Shown piece by piece: positions 17,544 to 25,420 of a stretch of 61,693 bases of DNA. The stretch comes from Chloroflexota bacterium (GTDB lineage Bacteria > Chloroflexota > Anaerolineae > Anaerolineales > Anaerolineaceae), in the NCBI GenBank assembly GCA_004347695.1, contig SLTK01000006.1:1-61693 (forward strand), in the 5' to 3' direction. The notes beneath the pieces were generated by a model, which saw nothing but the letters and a program-made list of their open reading frames with translations, had not been told where the DNA came from and did not search any database. Numbering within the stretch: position 1 is the stretch's first letter; each line of letters begins with the position of its first letter. The translations under genes were made by a program, and so were the position numbers.

Positions 17544-18767
17544 ATGAAATTCAGCGTCGTGGAGCGATTCACCCGCTATGTTAAGATTTATACACAGTCG
17601 GACCATGATTCGACGACTTTACCTACCACAGCCCGCCAGCTTGATCTGGCCCGTTTGCTGGTTGATGAATTGCAAGACCTTGGCCTGGTGGATGTCGTTA
17701 TGGATAAATACGGCTATGTGTATGGCACGCTGCCGGCCAATACCACTGCGCCTGCGCCAGTGATTGGCTTCCTGGCCCATATGGACACCAGCCCTGACCT
17801 GAGCGGTAAGAATGTTAAGCCGCAGCTTGTGGAGTATAACGGCGGTGACATCGTTCTTAATCGTGAGAAAGGGATTGTTCTTTCACCACAAGAGTTCCCC
17901 GACCTTAAAAAATACGTTGGCAAGACATTGATCACCACCGACGGTACTACCCTTTTGGGCGCCGATGATAAAGCCGGTGTGGCCGAGATCATGGCAGCAT
18001 TGGAACACCTGGCAGCTCATGTGGAAATCAAACACGGAGTGATCAAAGTTTGCTTTACCCCTGATGAAGAAGTTGGCCAGGGGGCAGACCATTTTGATGT
18101 AGCTGGTTTCGCGGCTGATTTTGCCTACACCATGGACGGCGGTGAGGTGGGTGAATTGCAGTACGAGAATTTCAACGCCGCCAGCGCAAAAATCGCCATC
18201 CAGGGGCGCAGCGTCCACCCCGGATCGTCCAAGAACAAGATGATCAATGCCAGCCTGGTTGCAATCGAGTTGAACAACCGGCTCCCGGTGGATAAACGGC
18301 CTGACAGCACAGAAGGCTATCAAGGGTTTTATCACCTGACCCGCATCAATGGAGATGTCGAAAAGGCCGAGATGAGGTACATCCTCCGCGAACATGACCG
18401 GGGTAACTTCGAAGCCATGAAAGCTGAGCTGGAAGCAATCGTTGACCAGTTGAATGCCAGGTACGGCAACGGTTGCGTGTCGCTTGATTTAAAAGACGAC
18501 TATTACAATATGAAGGAAAAAATCGAGCCGGTCATGCACGTAATTGACCTGGCTCGCTCGGCCATGGAGGCGGTGGGCGTAAAACCGCTTGTTGTCCCTA
18601 TCCGCGGCGGCACCGACGGCGCCCGGTTGTCTTACATGGGCTTGCCTTGCCCCAATATCTTTACAGGCGGGCACAACGCTCATGGTCGATATGAGTACAT
18701 TCCGGTATTCGCCATGGAAAAAGCAGTCGAGGTGATTTTGCAGATTGTGCAAAAAGCCGTGAAATAA
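17544..18767 (+). CDS. pepT: Peptidase T (tripeptide aminopeptidase)
   Basis: Zinc-dependent M20 exopeptidase that removes the N-terminal residue of tripeptides in the cytoplasm. Metal and catalytic motifs are intact: GFLAHMDTSPD near residue 76, LLGADDKAG near 137, FTPDEEVGQG near 171, MDGGEVGELQYE near 195 and FTGGHNAHGRYE near 374. Length 407 is typical. The ATG follows CTGGAGG. It stands alone; a transposase remnant follows directly after the stop. Confidence 0.96.
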   Translation: MKFSVVERFTRYVKIYTQSDHDSTTLPTTARQLDLARLLVDELQDLGLVDVVMDKYGYVYGTLPANTTAPAPVIGFLAHMDTSPDLSGKNVKPQLVEYNGGDIVLNREKGIVLSPQEFPDLKKYVGKTLITTDGTTLLGADDKAGVAEIMAALEHLAAHVEIKHGVIKVCFTPDEEVGQGADHFDVAGFAADFAYTMDGGEVGELQYENFNAASAKIAIQGRSVHPGSSKNKMINASLVAIELNNRLPVDKRPDSTEGYQGFYHLTRINGDVEKAEMRYILREHDRGNFEAMKAELEAIVDQLNARYGNGCVSLDLKDDYYNMKEKIEPVMHVIDLARSAMEAVGVKPLVVPIRGGTDGARLSYMGLPCPNIFTGGHNAHGRYEYIPVFAMEKAVEVILQIVQKAVK

Positions 18768-18783
18768 AAAGGGGTAAATAAAC

Positions 18784-19041
18784 GGCAAGAAAGCCAGTCA
18801 TCAGCGTGAATCTATCCGCCTGCCAGGGTACGATTATTCCCTGGCAAGCGGATGTTTTGTGCCGATTGTGACGAAAGGGCGCGAGCAATTATTTGGTTCC
18901 GTTGCCGATGGAAAAATGGAGTTGAATGTTTTTGGTCGAATCGTTCACCGCACCTGGATGGAAATCCAGGCCCATTACGCATACGTTGAACTTGACGCTT
19001 TCTGCGTCATGCCACACCATTTCCACGAAATAATCATTTTT
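18784..19041 (+). pseudogene. Remnant of a REP-associated tyrosine transposase (RAYT/IS200-like)
   Basis: The translated stretch shows the N-terminal part of a RAYT: ESIRLPGYDYSLASGCF, then a segment ending LDAFCVMPHHFHEIIIF, where HFH corresponds to the HUH metal-binding pair. The frame has no proper start codon (an ATA stands where one is expected), and the family-like sequence stops just after the HUH motif, where the end of arsM begins. The catalytic tyrosine half is missing, so it is dead. The 5' part (18814-18853) folds as ATCCGC-x-TGCCAGGG against its complement, a strong hairpin. Confidence 0.75.
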
Positions 19042-19061
19042 GCAGATAACCGTAAGGGTAT

Positions 19062-20489
19062 TTATTCCGGTTTTACCGCCGATAAGATCACGCTGAAAAT
19101 TTTGGCGCCGCTGACTTCACCGTGACTGACGCTGCGACGCACCTTTCCGGCATTGAAACCGGCCTGGGCTACCAAATCCAGCATCTCATCCTCGATCAAT
19201 GCCCCGGTGACGCAATCCGACCACCCGGCTGCTGCCGCGCGAGCTTCGCTCCCGATAGGACCGCCATAAACCATGTCGCTGATCTCCAGCCGACCCCCAG
19301 GTTTGAGCACCCGGTAAGCCTCATGGAACACCTTACCCTTGTCCTCAGTCAGGTTAATGACGCAATTTGAAATGATCACATCCACACTGCCAGACTCGAC
19401 CGGTAAATCCGCCGCATCGCCGCGCCGGAATTCGACGTTGGTATAACCGTTCAATTTAGCCGATCGGCGTGAACGCTTGAGCATTGCCGGGGTCATATCC
19501 ACCCCAATCACATGCCCCTCTGGACCAACCTTTCTGGCAGCCAAAAAAGAGTCCAGCCCGCCGCCAGAACCGATATCGACCACCACCTCGCCTGGTTTCA
19601 AATTCGCCATGGCAATCGGGTTGCCGCATCCAAGCGAAAATGCAGCGGCTTCGGGTGGGACGTCCGCCTGCTCTTGCGGGCTATAGTCCTGTTCAAAGTG
19701 GACCTCACCCTGCTCCAGCGACTCCAGGCTGATAACCGGTTGGCTGCAGCAGGCTGAACCGCCATCCCCTGATGCCGACCCGCCGCAGCAGGAATTTTTC
19801 TCGGCAATCGCGCCGTACTCTTCGCGCACCAATTCGCGCATTCCACTTACCCGCTTTGTGCCGGATGCGTAAAATATACTCACCACAACCTCTTTATCAC
19901 CGGTGCTTTCACTGCTGCTCGTACAGCTTTGCCGGGTATCCCCGACCAAAATATTCACCATGCCGGCTTCCTCCAACCAGCCGTGAATTTTCTCGCGCGG
20001 GAATCCCAGCCAGATGTCCGCCATTTCGGTTCGCATCCAGGTGTGACTGTGGGCATCCATGTCCGAGAGCAGCAAGCGGCCGCCCGGACGCAGCACCCGC
20101 ACCATTTCGCGGATAGCAGCCAGCGGATCCGGGCAGTGGTGGAGATACATGTTGGCGAACACCGCATCCAATGAGGAATCCTCGAAGGGTAGTTTCAGCC
20201 CATCTGCCTCATGAAAGGTGATATTACCAAATTCAGCCAGGTTCTTGCGCGCAGCCGCTAGCATTGCCGGCGAGCCGTCCACCACATGCACCTGAGAGAC
20301 GTGAGCGGCCAACCCGGCGCTCATAAATCCGGTACCTGCGCCAATATCGGCGACGATCATGTTCGGATGCAAGTAAGCCCTGGCAATGACCGCGTCACGC
20401 ACTGCCTCAGTGAAGTAGGAACCGCGGATTTGATCCCACTGCTCTGCCACGGTTTCAAAATAGGGTTTGGATGGGTTTTTAGTGGTCAA
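19062..20489 (-). CDS. arsM: Arsenite S-adenosylmethyltransferase with an extra N-terminal methyltransferase domain
   Basis: A 475-residue protein with two SAM-dependent methyltransferase domains. Residues about 1-215 are a UbiE-like domain (VADIGAGTGFMSAGL). From about 230 on it is ArsM, which methylates As(III). That part starts with the family-typical VREEYGAIAEKNSCC and carries the three arsenic-binding cysteine contexts SLGCGNP, ISNCVINL and SDCVTGAL. Stand-alone ArsM has only the second half. I use the TTG at 20489 (AGAGG six bases upstream) because the alternative ATG at 20543 would place an ArsR-type operator inside the gene. It lies downstream of arsR. Confidence 0.9.
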   Translation of the reverse strand: MTTKNPSKPYFETVAEQWDQIRGSYFTEAVRDAVIARAYLHPNMIVADIGAGTGFMSAGLAAHVSQVHVVDGSPAMLAAARKNLAEFGNITFHEADGLKLPFEDSSLDAVFANMYLHHCPDPLAAIREMVRVLRPGGRLLLSDMDAHSHTWMRTEMADIWLGFPREKIHGWLEEAGMVNILVGDTRQSCTSSSESTGDKEVVVSIFYASGTKRVSGMRELVREEYGAIAEKNSCCGGSASGDGGSACCSQPVISLESLEQGEVHFEQDYSPQEQADVPPEAAAFSLGCGNPIAMANLKPGEVVVDIGSGGGLDSFLAARKVGPEGHVIGVDMTPAMLKRSRRSAKLNGYTNVEFRRGDAADLPVESGSVDVIISNCVINLTEDKGKVFHEAYRVLKPGGRLEISDMVYGGPIGSEARAAAAGWSDCVTGALIEDEMLDLVAQAGFNAGKVRRSVSHGEVSGAKIFSVILSAVKPE

Positions 20490-20502
20490 AGTAAGCCTCT
20501 TT

Positions 20503-20518
20503 ATCGTATTTTTACGAT
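20503..20518. promoter_or_regulatory. ArsR-type operator in front of arsM
   Basis: The palindrome ATCGTATTTTTACGAT differs at a single base from the operator in front of arsR. It sits 14 nt upstream of the arsM TTG start, between arsR and arsM, so arsM may have its own arsenic-responsive transcription. This is inference from the matching sequence. Confidence 0.7.
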
Positions 20519-20565
20519 CAATAATTCCCTTAAAAAACACCATGAGGTGCTTTCAAAAGGTTTGT

Positions 20566-20889
20566 CTACGCGTCTGGGCTGCCAGAACAGCAATCGGGCA
20601 ACCAACCTTCGATTTGATCTTTAAGCCAGCGCACGCCGTCGGGATCCAGACAATAGCAGGTGGCTGGTCCCTCCACCTCGCCGCGCACCAGTCCCGCCTC
20701 GCGCAAGACCTTCAAATGCTGGCTGACGGTCGATTGCGCCAGCGGTGTGGACTGCACAATCTCATAAGTCATGCAGGTCTGGCGATTGGCCAGCATTTCC
20801 ATGATTTCAAAACGGACAGGATTGCCCAGCGCCTTGAGCATTTTAGCCAGACGGAGTTCGGTTGTTTCCAGAGATTTTTCTTTCTGCAT
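20566..20889 (-). CDS. arsR: ArsR family metalloregulator
   Basis: A 107-residue winged-helix repressor. The recognition region STVSQHLKVLREAGLVRG (about residues 53-70) is characteristic of ArsR/SmtB. The classical ELCVCDL metal motif is absent. Cysteines are instead at 39 (QTCMTY), 78 and 80 (ATCYC) and 100-101 (DCC at the C-terminus), so As(III) is probably bound at a differently placed site, as in other ArsR subtypes. Target and ligand are inferred from the arsM neighbour and the shared operators. It starts with ATG behind a well-formed promoter. Confidence 0.93.
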   Translation of the reverse strand: MQKEKSLETTELRLAKMLKALGNPVRFEIMEMLANRQTCMTYEIVQSTPLAQSTVSQHLKVLREAGLVRGEVEGPATCYCLDPDGVRWLKDQIEGWLPDCCSGSPDA

Positions 20890-20903
20890 GAAGTTCGATC
20901 CTT

Positions 20904-20940
20904 ATATCGTAATTTTACGATATAACAAATCATTTGTCAA
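20904..20940 (-). promoter_or_regulatory. Promoter of arsR with overlapping ArsR operator
   Basis: On the minus strand TTGACA (20940-20935) and TAAAAT (20917-20912) are 17 bp apart. The palindrome ATATCGTAATTTTACGATAT (20904-20923) covers the -10 element, so a bound repressor would block RNA polymerase. This is a textbook autoregulation layout. Confidence 0.85.
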
Positions 20941-21159
20941 GGGATAACACTATCATCAAAATGCACGATCTTTAAATATTTGGGCTGTTGGTTGTCTGAT
21001 CTCTCCTTTCTAAAGGTCCATCGACTTCCCCAATCCATTGGAATATACCTGCAGTAAATTAATCTGGATCATGGAACAGTCCATTGGTGGCCTGTACAAT
21101 GCTGGCTAAACATACCAACCGCTTTACAGCGGAATTAGCCAAAGATAGGAGAGAAATAA

Positions 21160-21789
21160 ATGATTTGGAAGAAATGGAAGTCCCCCGTGTTTAGAGCCGT
21201 AATGGCTGTCGTATTGGTTGCTGTTGGTATTTCCAGCGCATTTTTAAGCGTAACACCCGCCCAGGCGCACTGCGATTCTGCCAAGGGCCCGGTAGCAACT
21301 GCTGCTCATGAGGCGCTTGAATCGGGCAATGTAAACCTGATTCTACCGTACGTAAAACCCGACGCGGAAACGGAATTGACTGCAGCTTTTAAAGAAGCAT
21401 CGGTTGTGCGCAAAACCGGACGAACGGCCAAGCAATTAGCGGATCGCTATTTTATCGAGACGGCAATCCGGCTGCACCGCGCTGGTGAGGGTGCGCCTTA
21501 TGTCGGTGTGACCGATGAAGAAACTCCTCAGGCGATTGTAGTTGCCGACAACGCCATGCTAAATGGCTCGATGACGGAAATCTATACCATGTTGGATGAA
21601 GCCATCAAAAAATCAGTTGAGGACCGCTATCAGGTGGTAGTGAATGCACGCGCCGAAGCCAAAGAGCTGAACACGGTTGAGGCGCATCGCGAACGGGTAG
21701 AAGCCGAATTGAATTTCGAAAAATTTATTTACGAGCTTTATACCGCAGCCTCGAACAGCGGTGTTTTGACGGAAGGTCACGCCCATTAA
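21160..21789 (+). CDS. Exported DUF6448 family protein
   Basis: A 209-residue exported protein. A signal peptide (about 1-35, cleavage probably after AQA) is followed by HCDSAKGPVATAAHEAL, the start of DUF6448 proteins, and by IRLHRAGEGAPYVGV near residue 105. The mature protein is mostly helical, with a His-containing start and end (EGHAH). The family has no settled function; the exposed His/Cys start and the place between ars and mer genes suggest a metal link, which is inference. AGGAGAG precedes the ATG. It is followed by a terminator. Confidence 0.85.
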   Translation: MIWKKWKSPVFRAVMAVVLVAVGISSAFLSVTPAQAHCDSAKGPVATAAHEALESGNVNLILPYVKPDAETELTAAFKEASVVRKTGRTAKQLADRYFIETAIRLHRAGEGAPYVGVTDEETPQAIVVADNAMLNGSMTEIYTMLDEAIKKSVEDRYQVVVNARAEAKELNTVEAHRERVEAELNFEKFIYELYTAASNSGVLTEGHAH

Positions 21790-21816
21790 CCGATAAAAAG
21801 TCTGGATAACCCAAGG

Positions 21817-21850
21817 CAAGGCCTGCGACGAATTTTTGCCGCAGGCCTTG
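21817..21850 (+). terminator. Stem-loop after the DUF6448 gene
   Basis: An 11-bp perfect stem, CAAGGCCTGCG (21817-21827) with CGCAGGCCTTG (21840-21850), lies 28 nt past the stop. The T tract after it is weak. The 290 bases from here to the merR promoter hold nothing else I can identify. Confidence 0.65.
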
Positions 21851-22144
21851 TTGATTGTGTGCGAAAAGTTCGTCTTTCGCATTCAAAAAAATGGATCCCG
21901 GATCTCTGGCGCAGTTACCGCACGAATTGTCAGAGCCCCAATGGCCGGTACCTGGCAACCTGCGGGCAAAGTGGCTGTGCTTTACGGTTGAACATGAGAC
22001 CCCTGTTAGCACGCGACAGGCTTACAGGTAGGGCTGATGGCTTATTCGAACCGGCAGGGAACACGCCATGTTCCAGAAAAAACAAAACCACCATATCTTA
22101 TTCCTCAGCCATTCAATAAATGGAATTTTCAGCCTGTTTGCCGC

Positions 22145-22175
22145 TTGACATTCCAGTAACTGGAAGGTCTATAAT
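22145..22175 (+). promoter_or_regulatory. MerR-type promoter and operator
   Basis: TTGACA (22145-22150) and TATAAT (22170-22175) are separated by 19 bp instead of 17, as in promoters activated by MerR-family proteins through DNA distortion. The spacer contains the perfect palindrome TTCCAGTAACTGGAA. It reads into merR-merA. Confidence 0.92.
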
Positions 22176-22198
22176 AAAAAGTGTTCATGGAGGCGACT

Positions 22199-22600
22199 TT
22201 GAAAATTCAAGAGTTATCACAGGCTACAGGTGTGTCTGCCAAAACCATTCGTTTTTACGAAGAATCCGGAGTGCTGCCGCTGCCTCCGCGTAAACCTAAT
22301 GGTTACCGCGAGTACGATCAAACGGATGTTGATCGATTGCGATTGGTGGCAGGCGCGCGCCGTCTTGATCTTTCCCTGGACGATATTCAGGAAATCCTTG
22401 CAATGAGAGATCGGCGCGAAGCACCTTGCCGGACAATGCTGGAACGATTACTGGCCAAGGCTGACGAAGTGGCGGAACGAATTGCCGGATTACAGGATCT
22501 TGAAGCCCAGCTTCGCAACTTGCATGCGTTGGGCCTTAAATTTCCTACAGACGATGTGGATGGTAAGAATTGTGTTTGTCACCTGGTCAGTCAAAAGTAG
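22199..22600 (+). CDS. MerR family metal-responsive regulator
   Basis: A 133-residue MerR protein. The N-terminal winged helix (IQELSQATGVSAKTIRFYEESG) is followed by the dimerisation helix and a metal-binding end. Cysteines are at residue 77 (APCRTM) and 125 and 127 (NCVCHL). The spacing is not that of classical Tn501 MerR, so Hg(II) as ligand is inferred from the adjoining merA. I place the start at TTG 22199: GGAGG is 5 nt upstream and the typical family N-terminus begins there. An upstream GTG (22181) or ATG (22187) would sit at the expected transcript start. It is 36 nt ahead of merA. Confidence 0.9.
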   Translation: MKIQELSQATGVSAKTIRFYEESGVLPLPPRKPNGYREYDQTDVDRLRLVAGARRLDLSLDDIQEILAMRDRREAPCRTMLERLLAKADEVAERIAGLQDLEAQLRNLHALGLKFPTDDVDGKNCVCHLVSQK

Positions 22601-22636
22601 TCAACGATTTACAACGGTTTCCATGAAAGGTAAAAA

Positions 22637-24304
22637 ATGGAAAAGCAAATAATCGAGCTTGATATTCGTGGTATGACTTGCAGTTCATGCGCCGCCCATG
22701 TAAAAAAGAGTTTGCTATCTGTTCCTGGCGTTGAAAAAGCAGATGTATCCGGATGGCAATCCAGAAAAGCCACGGTAATTACAACAAGTGAGATCAGAAC
22801 GGAAACCTTGAGTAACGCGGTCGCTGCGGCAGGTTACCAGGCTTCTGTAAGGTTGATCCAAAATCCGGAGGCTTTATCTGGTTTAGAAATCAACGCCCGG
22901 GAGCATTATGATTTCGATCTGCTGGTAATCGGCGGTGGTTCAGGTGGCTTTGCCGCCGCAATCAAGGGCGATGAACTGGGTCATCGCGTTGGCATAATTA
23001 ACGGGGGAACAATCGGCGGCACCTGTGTGAATGTTGGCTGTGTCCCCAGCAAAACGCTTATCCGGGCAGCAGAAGCCTGGCATACCGCCGGACACCATCC
23101 TTTTATCGGCGTGAATACGACTCAATCAGCGCTCGATTGGCCGGCTGTTCGTGGCGAAAAGGATGCCCTGGTTTCCGATTTGCGCCAGAAAAAGTATGTG
23201 AATGTTCTGGATGCTTACCCGAACATTACGCTTATCGAAGGACGTGCTGCTTTTACCCGGGATGGCGCCATCCAAGTTGGTGACAGAACTTTTCGTGCGC
23301 AACGTTATGTTGTTGCAACAGGCGCGCAGCCGCGTATTCTGCCAATCCCGGGCCTGGTGGATGCCCAGCCGCTCACCAGCACCAGCCTGATGGATCTGGA
23401 TGAGTTACCCAAATCCCTCATTATATTGGGCGGACGGGCGGTGGCATTGGAACTGGGTCAAATGATGGCCCGTTTAGGCGTGAAAGTGCTTATCCTGCAA
23501 CGCAGCCTCCGCCTGGTACCGGAGCACGAGCCAGAGATCGGGCGTGCAATTCAGGATTATTTGGAGCAGGAAGGTATCACCATCCTCACCGGCGTTCAGG
23601 TCGAGCGCGTTAGCCGAAACGGAGAAACCCGTACTGTGCATGCCAGGCTCAAAGGGGTGTCCCGTGCATATGAAGCAGACCAAATCCTGGTCGCACAAGG
23701 GCGGCAGCCAAACACCGCTGGCCTGGGACTGGATCAGGTCGGGGTCAAGCTGGATGAGGATGGAGCCATCATTGTTAACGAATACCAACAAACCTCCAAT
23801 CCCAACATCTACGCCTCCGGAGATGTGACCCAAAATCCCGAATATGTTTACGTGGCCGCAGCCAGCGGCGCGCTGGCTGCCAGCAACGCATTGAATGGAA
23901 ACCAGAAACCGTTGGACCTGTCGGCTTTGCCTGGCGTCATTTTCACTGACCCGCAAATTGCAACCGTTGGCCTTACGGAAGCCCAGGCAAAACGGCAGGG
24001 GTACCCGGTGAAGGCCAAAAATCTGCCTTTGGAGTATGTACCCCGCGCATTGGCAGCCAGGGATATTCGTGGTTTGATCAAGCTGGTAACGGACGAATCC
24101 TCAGGGCGCATTTTGGGAGTTCATGTTCTGGCAGCAGAGGCCGGCGAGGTCATTCAAACTGCAACATTAGCTGTCAAGTTTGGCCTAAAGGTGTCGGATC
24201 TCACCGAGACATTATTCCCATATCTGACGCAGGTTGAGGGGTTAAAACTGGCGGCATTATCTTTCACCAAGGACGTCGAAAAACTATCCTGTTGTGCTGG
24301 TTAG
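22637..24304 (+). CDS. merA: Mercuric reductase MerA
   Basis: Flavoprotein that reduces Hg(II) to volatile Hg(0) with NADPH. The 555-residue protein has an N-terminal heavy-metal-associated domain with GMTCSSC (C15, C18) and an FAD-binding LLVIGGGSGGFAAA near residue 95. The redox-active pair is GGTCVNVGCVPSK (C130, C135). A NAD(P)-binding domain and the pyridine-nucleotide dimerisation domain follow. The C-terminal Cys-Cys pair (C552, C553) that hands Hg(II) to the active site is present. No merT/merP transporter is nearby, so uptake is by other means. Confidence 0.97.
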   Translation: MEKQIIELDIRGMTCSSCAAHVKKSLLSVPGVEKADVSGWQSRKATVITTSEIRTETLSNAVAAAGYQASVRLIQNPEALSGLEINAREHYDFDLLVIGGGSGGFAAAIKGDELGHRVGIINGGTIGGTCVNVGCVPSKTLIRAAEAWHTAGHHPFIGVNTTQSALDWPAVRGEKDALVSDLRQKKYVNVLDAYPNITLIEGRAAFTRDGAIQVGDRTFRAQRYVVATGAQPRILPIPGLVDAQPLTSTSLMDLDELPKSLIILGGRAVALELGQMMARLGVKVLILQRSLRLVPEHEPEIGRAIQDYLEQEGITILTGVQVERVSRNGETRTVHARLKGVSRAYEADQILVAQGRQPNTAGLGLDQVGVKLDEDGAIIVNEYQQTSNPNIYASGDVTQNPEYVYVAAASGALAASNALNGNQKPLDLSALPGVIFTDPQIATVGLTEAQAKRQGYPVKAKNLPLEYVPRALAARDIRGLIKLVTDESSGRILGVHVLAAEAGEVIQTATLAVKFGLKVSDLTETLFPYLTQVEGLKLAALSFTKDVEKLSCCAG

Positions 24305-24509
24305 CAAGGGATTTTCCCCGGTTCAAAATTGGGCAAAAACGCTTCTTGTATTTTAGGCAAAAAGCTCGTTGTGTAATGAAACAAAAACCAGCTTTTCTAC
24401 CCGTCTTCTGCCAACGGGTTATTCAACAGTAAACCATACATGGGGAATATGAAAACCCCGGTTTAGAACTGACCCTGCGAGCAGCGCACCGGTTTTGAGA
24501 TGATGAAGC

Positions 24510-24537
24510 GCTCTCCAGAGATGGAGGGCATTTTTTT
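24510..24537 (+). terminator. Intrinsic terminator downstream of merA
   Basis: GCTCTCCA (24510-24517) pairs with TGGAGGGC (24522-24529) around a GAGA loop and runs into seven T residues. It separates the mer unit from the heme operon promoter. Confidence 0.8.
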
Positions 24538-24693
24538 GTTACCTGGACAGGTTGTTAACGAACCATGAAAAGGGATTTCGCAGTGAAGGATAAAAATGTT
24601 GTGGTAAGCTCAAGGCACAGCAGACCGTCGTGCTCCAAATTATATATTGGTTAGGAAAACAAACCTTCTAATGAAACGCTAATCGAAGAACTA

Positions 24694-24722
24694 TTGACTT
24701 CTCTATGCCCTTAAACTATATT
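24694..24722 (+). promoter_or_regulatory. Promoter of the heme biosynthesis operon
   Basis: TTGACT (24694-24699) and TATATT (24717-24722) are exactly 17 bp apart, about 45 nt ahead of the first gene. No other promoter of this quality was noticed between the following genes. Confidence 0.75.
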
Positions 24723-24724
24723 TG

Positions 24725-24762
24725 TACATAGACATCATGAGATATATATAGGAATACATAGA
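24725..24762. promoter_or_regulatory. Direct repeats TACATAGA in the heme-operon leader
   Basis: TACATAGA occurs at 24725-24732 and again at 24755-24762, 30 bp apart (about three helical turns). The repeats lie between the -10 element and the start of the HTH protein. They are candidate binding sites for that protein. Confidence 0.45.
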
Positions 24763-24767
24763 TCTGC

Positions 24768-25391
24768 ATGGTTGAAAATTCCCCCTGGCTATCTCTATCT
24801 GAAGCTGCTCAATTGCTTGGCGTCCATTTTACCACCTTGCGCCGTTGGACGAACGCTGGCCTGGTGGAGCACATCCGCACGCCCGGCGGCAAAAGAAAAT
24901 ATACCCGCAAAGCGATTGAGGAATTTCTGGAACGCCACCGGAGTCAGGCTTCAAATCCCCTTGCGCTGCATCAGTTTACATCCAAATTGGCTTCCAAAAC
25001 GCGCGAGGAACTTCGTGCCAGTGCAATCGCTGACCAGTCCTGGTACCTTCAATTGAGCGAAGCTCACCGTATGCAAATGCGGGCCTCGGGCAATCGATTA
25101 ATTGGGCTCTTGTTTCAATACTGCGCTCGCGATGCCAATGGAGATGTCTTCCTTAAGGAAGGCGAGCGAATTGCCCATGAATATGGCCGGTTTTGTTTTT
25201 CCGTCGGAATGACGCTGGCAGAATGTACCCGGACGTTCTTGTTTTTCCGCAGGTCCATGCTCAACTCAATCCACGAGACAGGAACACTTCAAGGCATGGC
25301 TGACATGGACAGCCATCAACTTTTCCAGAGAATGATCTATTTTTTGGATGAGATCACTGTGGGTATGGTCTCGGAATACAGCAATTCCTAA
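24768..25391 (+). CDS. BldC/MerR-type HTH protein with C-terminal helical sensor-like domain
   Basis: A 207-residue protein. Residues 8-55 form an excisionase/BldC-type winged helix (LSEAAQLLGVHFTTLRRW then TPGGKRKYTRKAIEEFLE). Residues about 70-205 are all helical, with FLKEGERIAHEYGRFCFSVG and AECTRTFLFFRRSMLNSI. They resemble the globin-like N-terminal domain of RsbR-type sensors, a weak assignment. It is the first gene of the heme operon, so it is a natural candidate for a heme- or redox-sensing regulator; that role is inferred. It ends 29 nt before the radical SAM gene. Confidence 0.78.
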   Translation: MVENSPWLSLSEAAQLLGVHFTTLRRWTNAGLVEHIRTPGGKRKYTRKAIEEFLERHRSQASNPLALHQFTSKLASKTREELRASAIADQSWYLQLSEAHRMQMRASGNRLIGLLFQYCARDANGDVFLKEGERIAHEYGRFCFSVGMTLAECTRTFLFFRRSMLNSIHETGTLQGMADMDSHQLFQRMIYFLDEITVGMVSEYSNS

Positions 25392-25420
25392 AACAATTCC
25401 CGTCTGAACAGGTAAATGTA

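Larger units (their letters stand above)
24305..24767. other. Intergenic region with merA terminator and heme-operon promoter
   Basis: The first 200 bases hold nothing I recognise. A terminator follows at 24510-24537, then the promoter and direct repeats listed separately. No riboswitch core, such as a cobalamin box, was recognised upstream of the heme genes. Confidence 0.5.

Noticed and set aside
20490..20543. N-terminal extension of arsM from ATG 20543
   Set aside because: It has no good ribosome site, would bury an ArsR-type palindrome inside the coding region, and adds residues without family resemblance.
24430..24540. Possible riboswitch upstream of the heme operon
   Set aside because: The structure ends in an ordinary terminator located before the operon promoter, and no known aptamer core is present.
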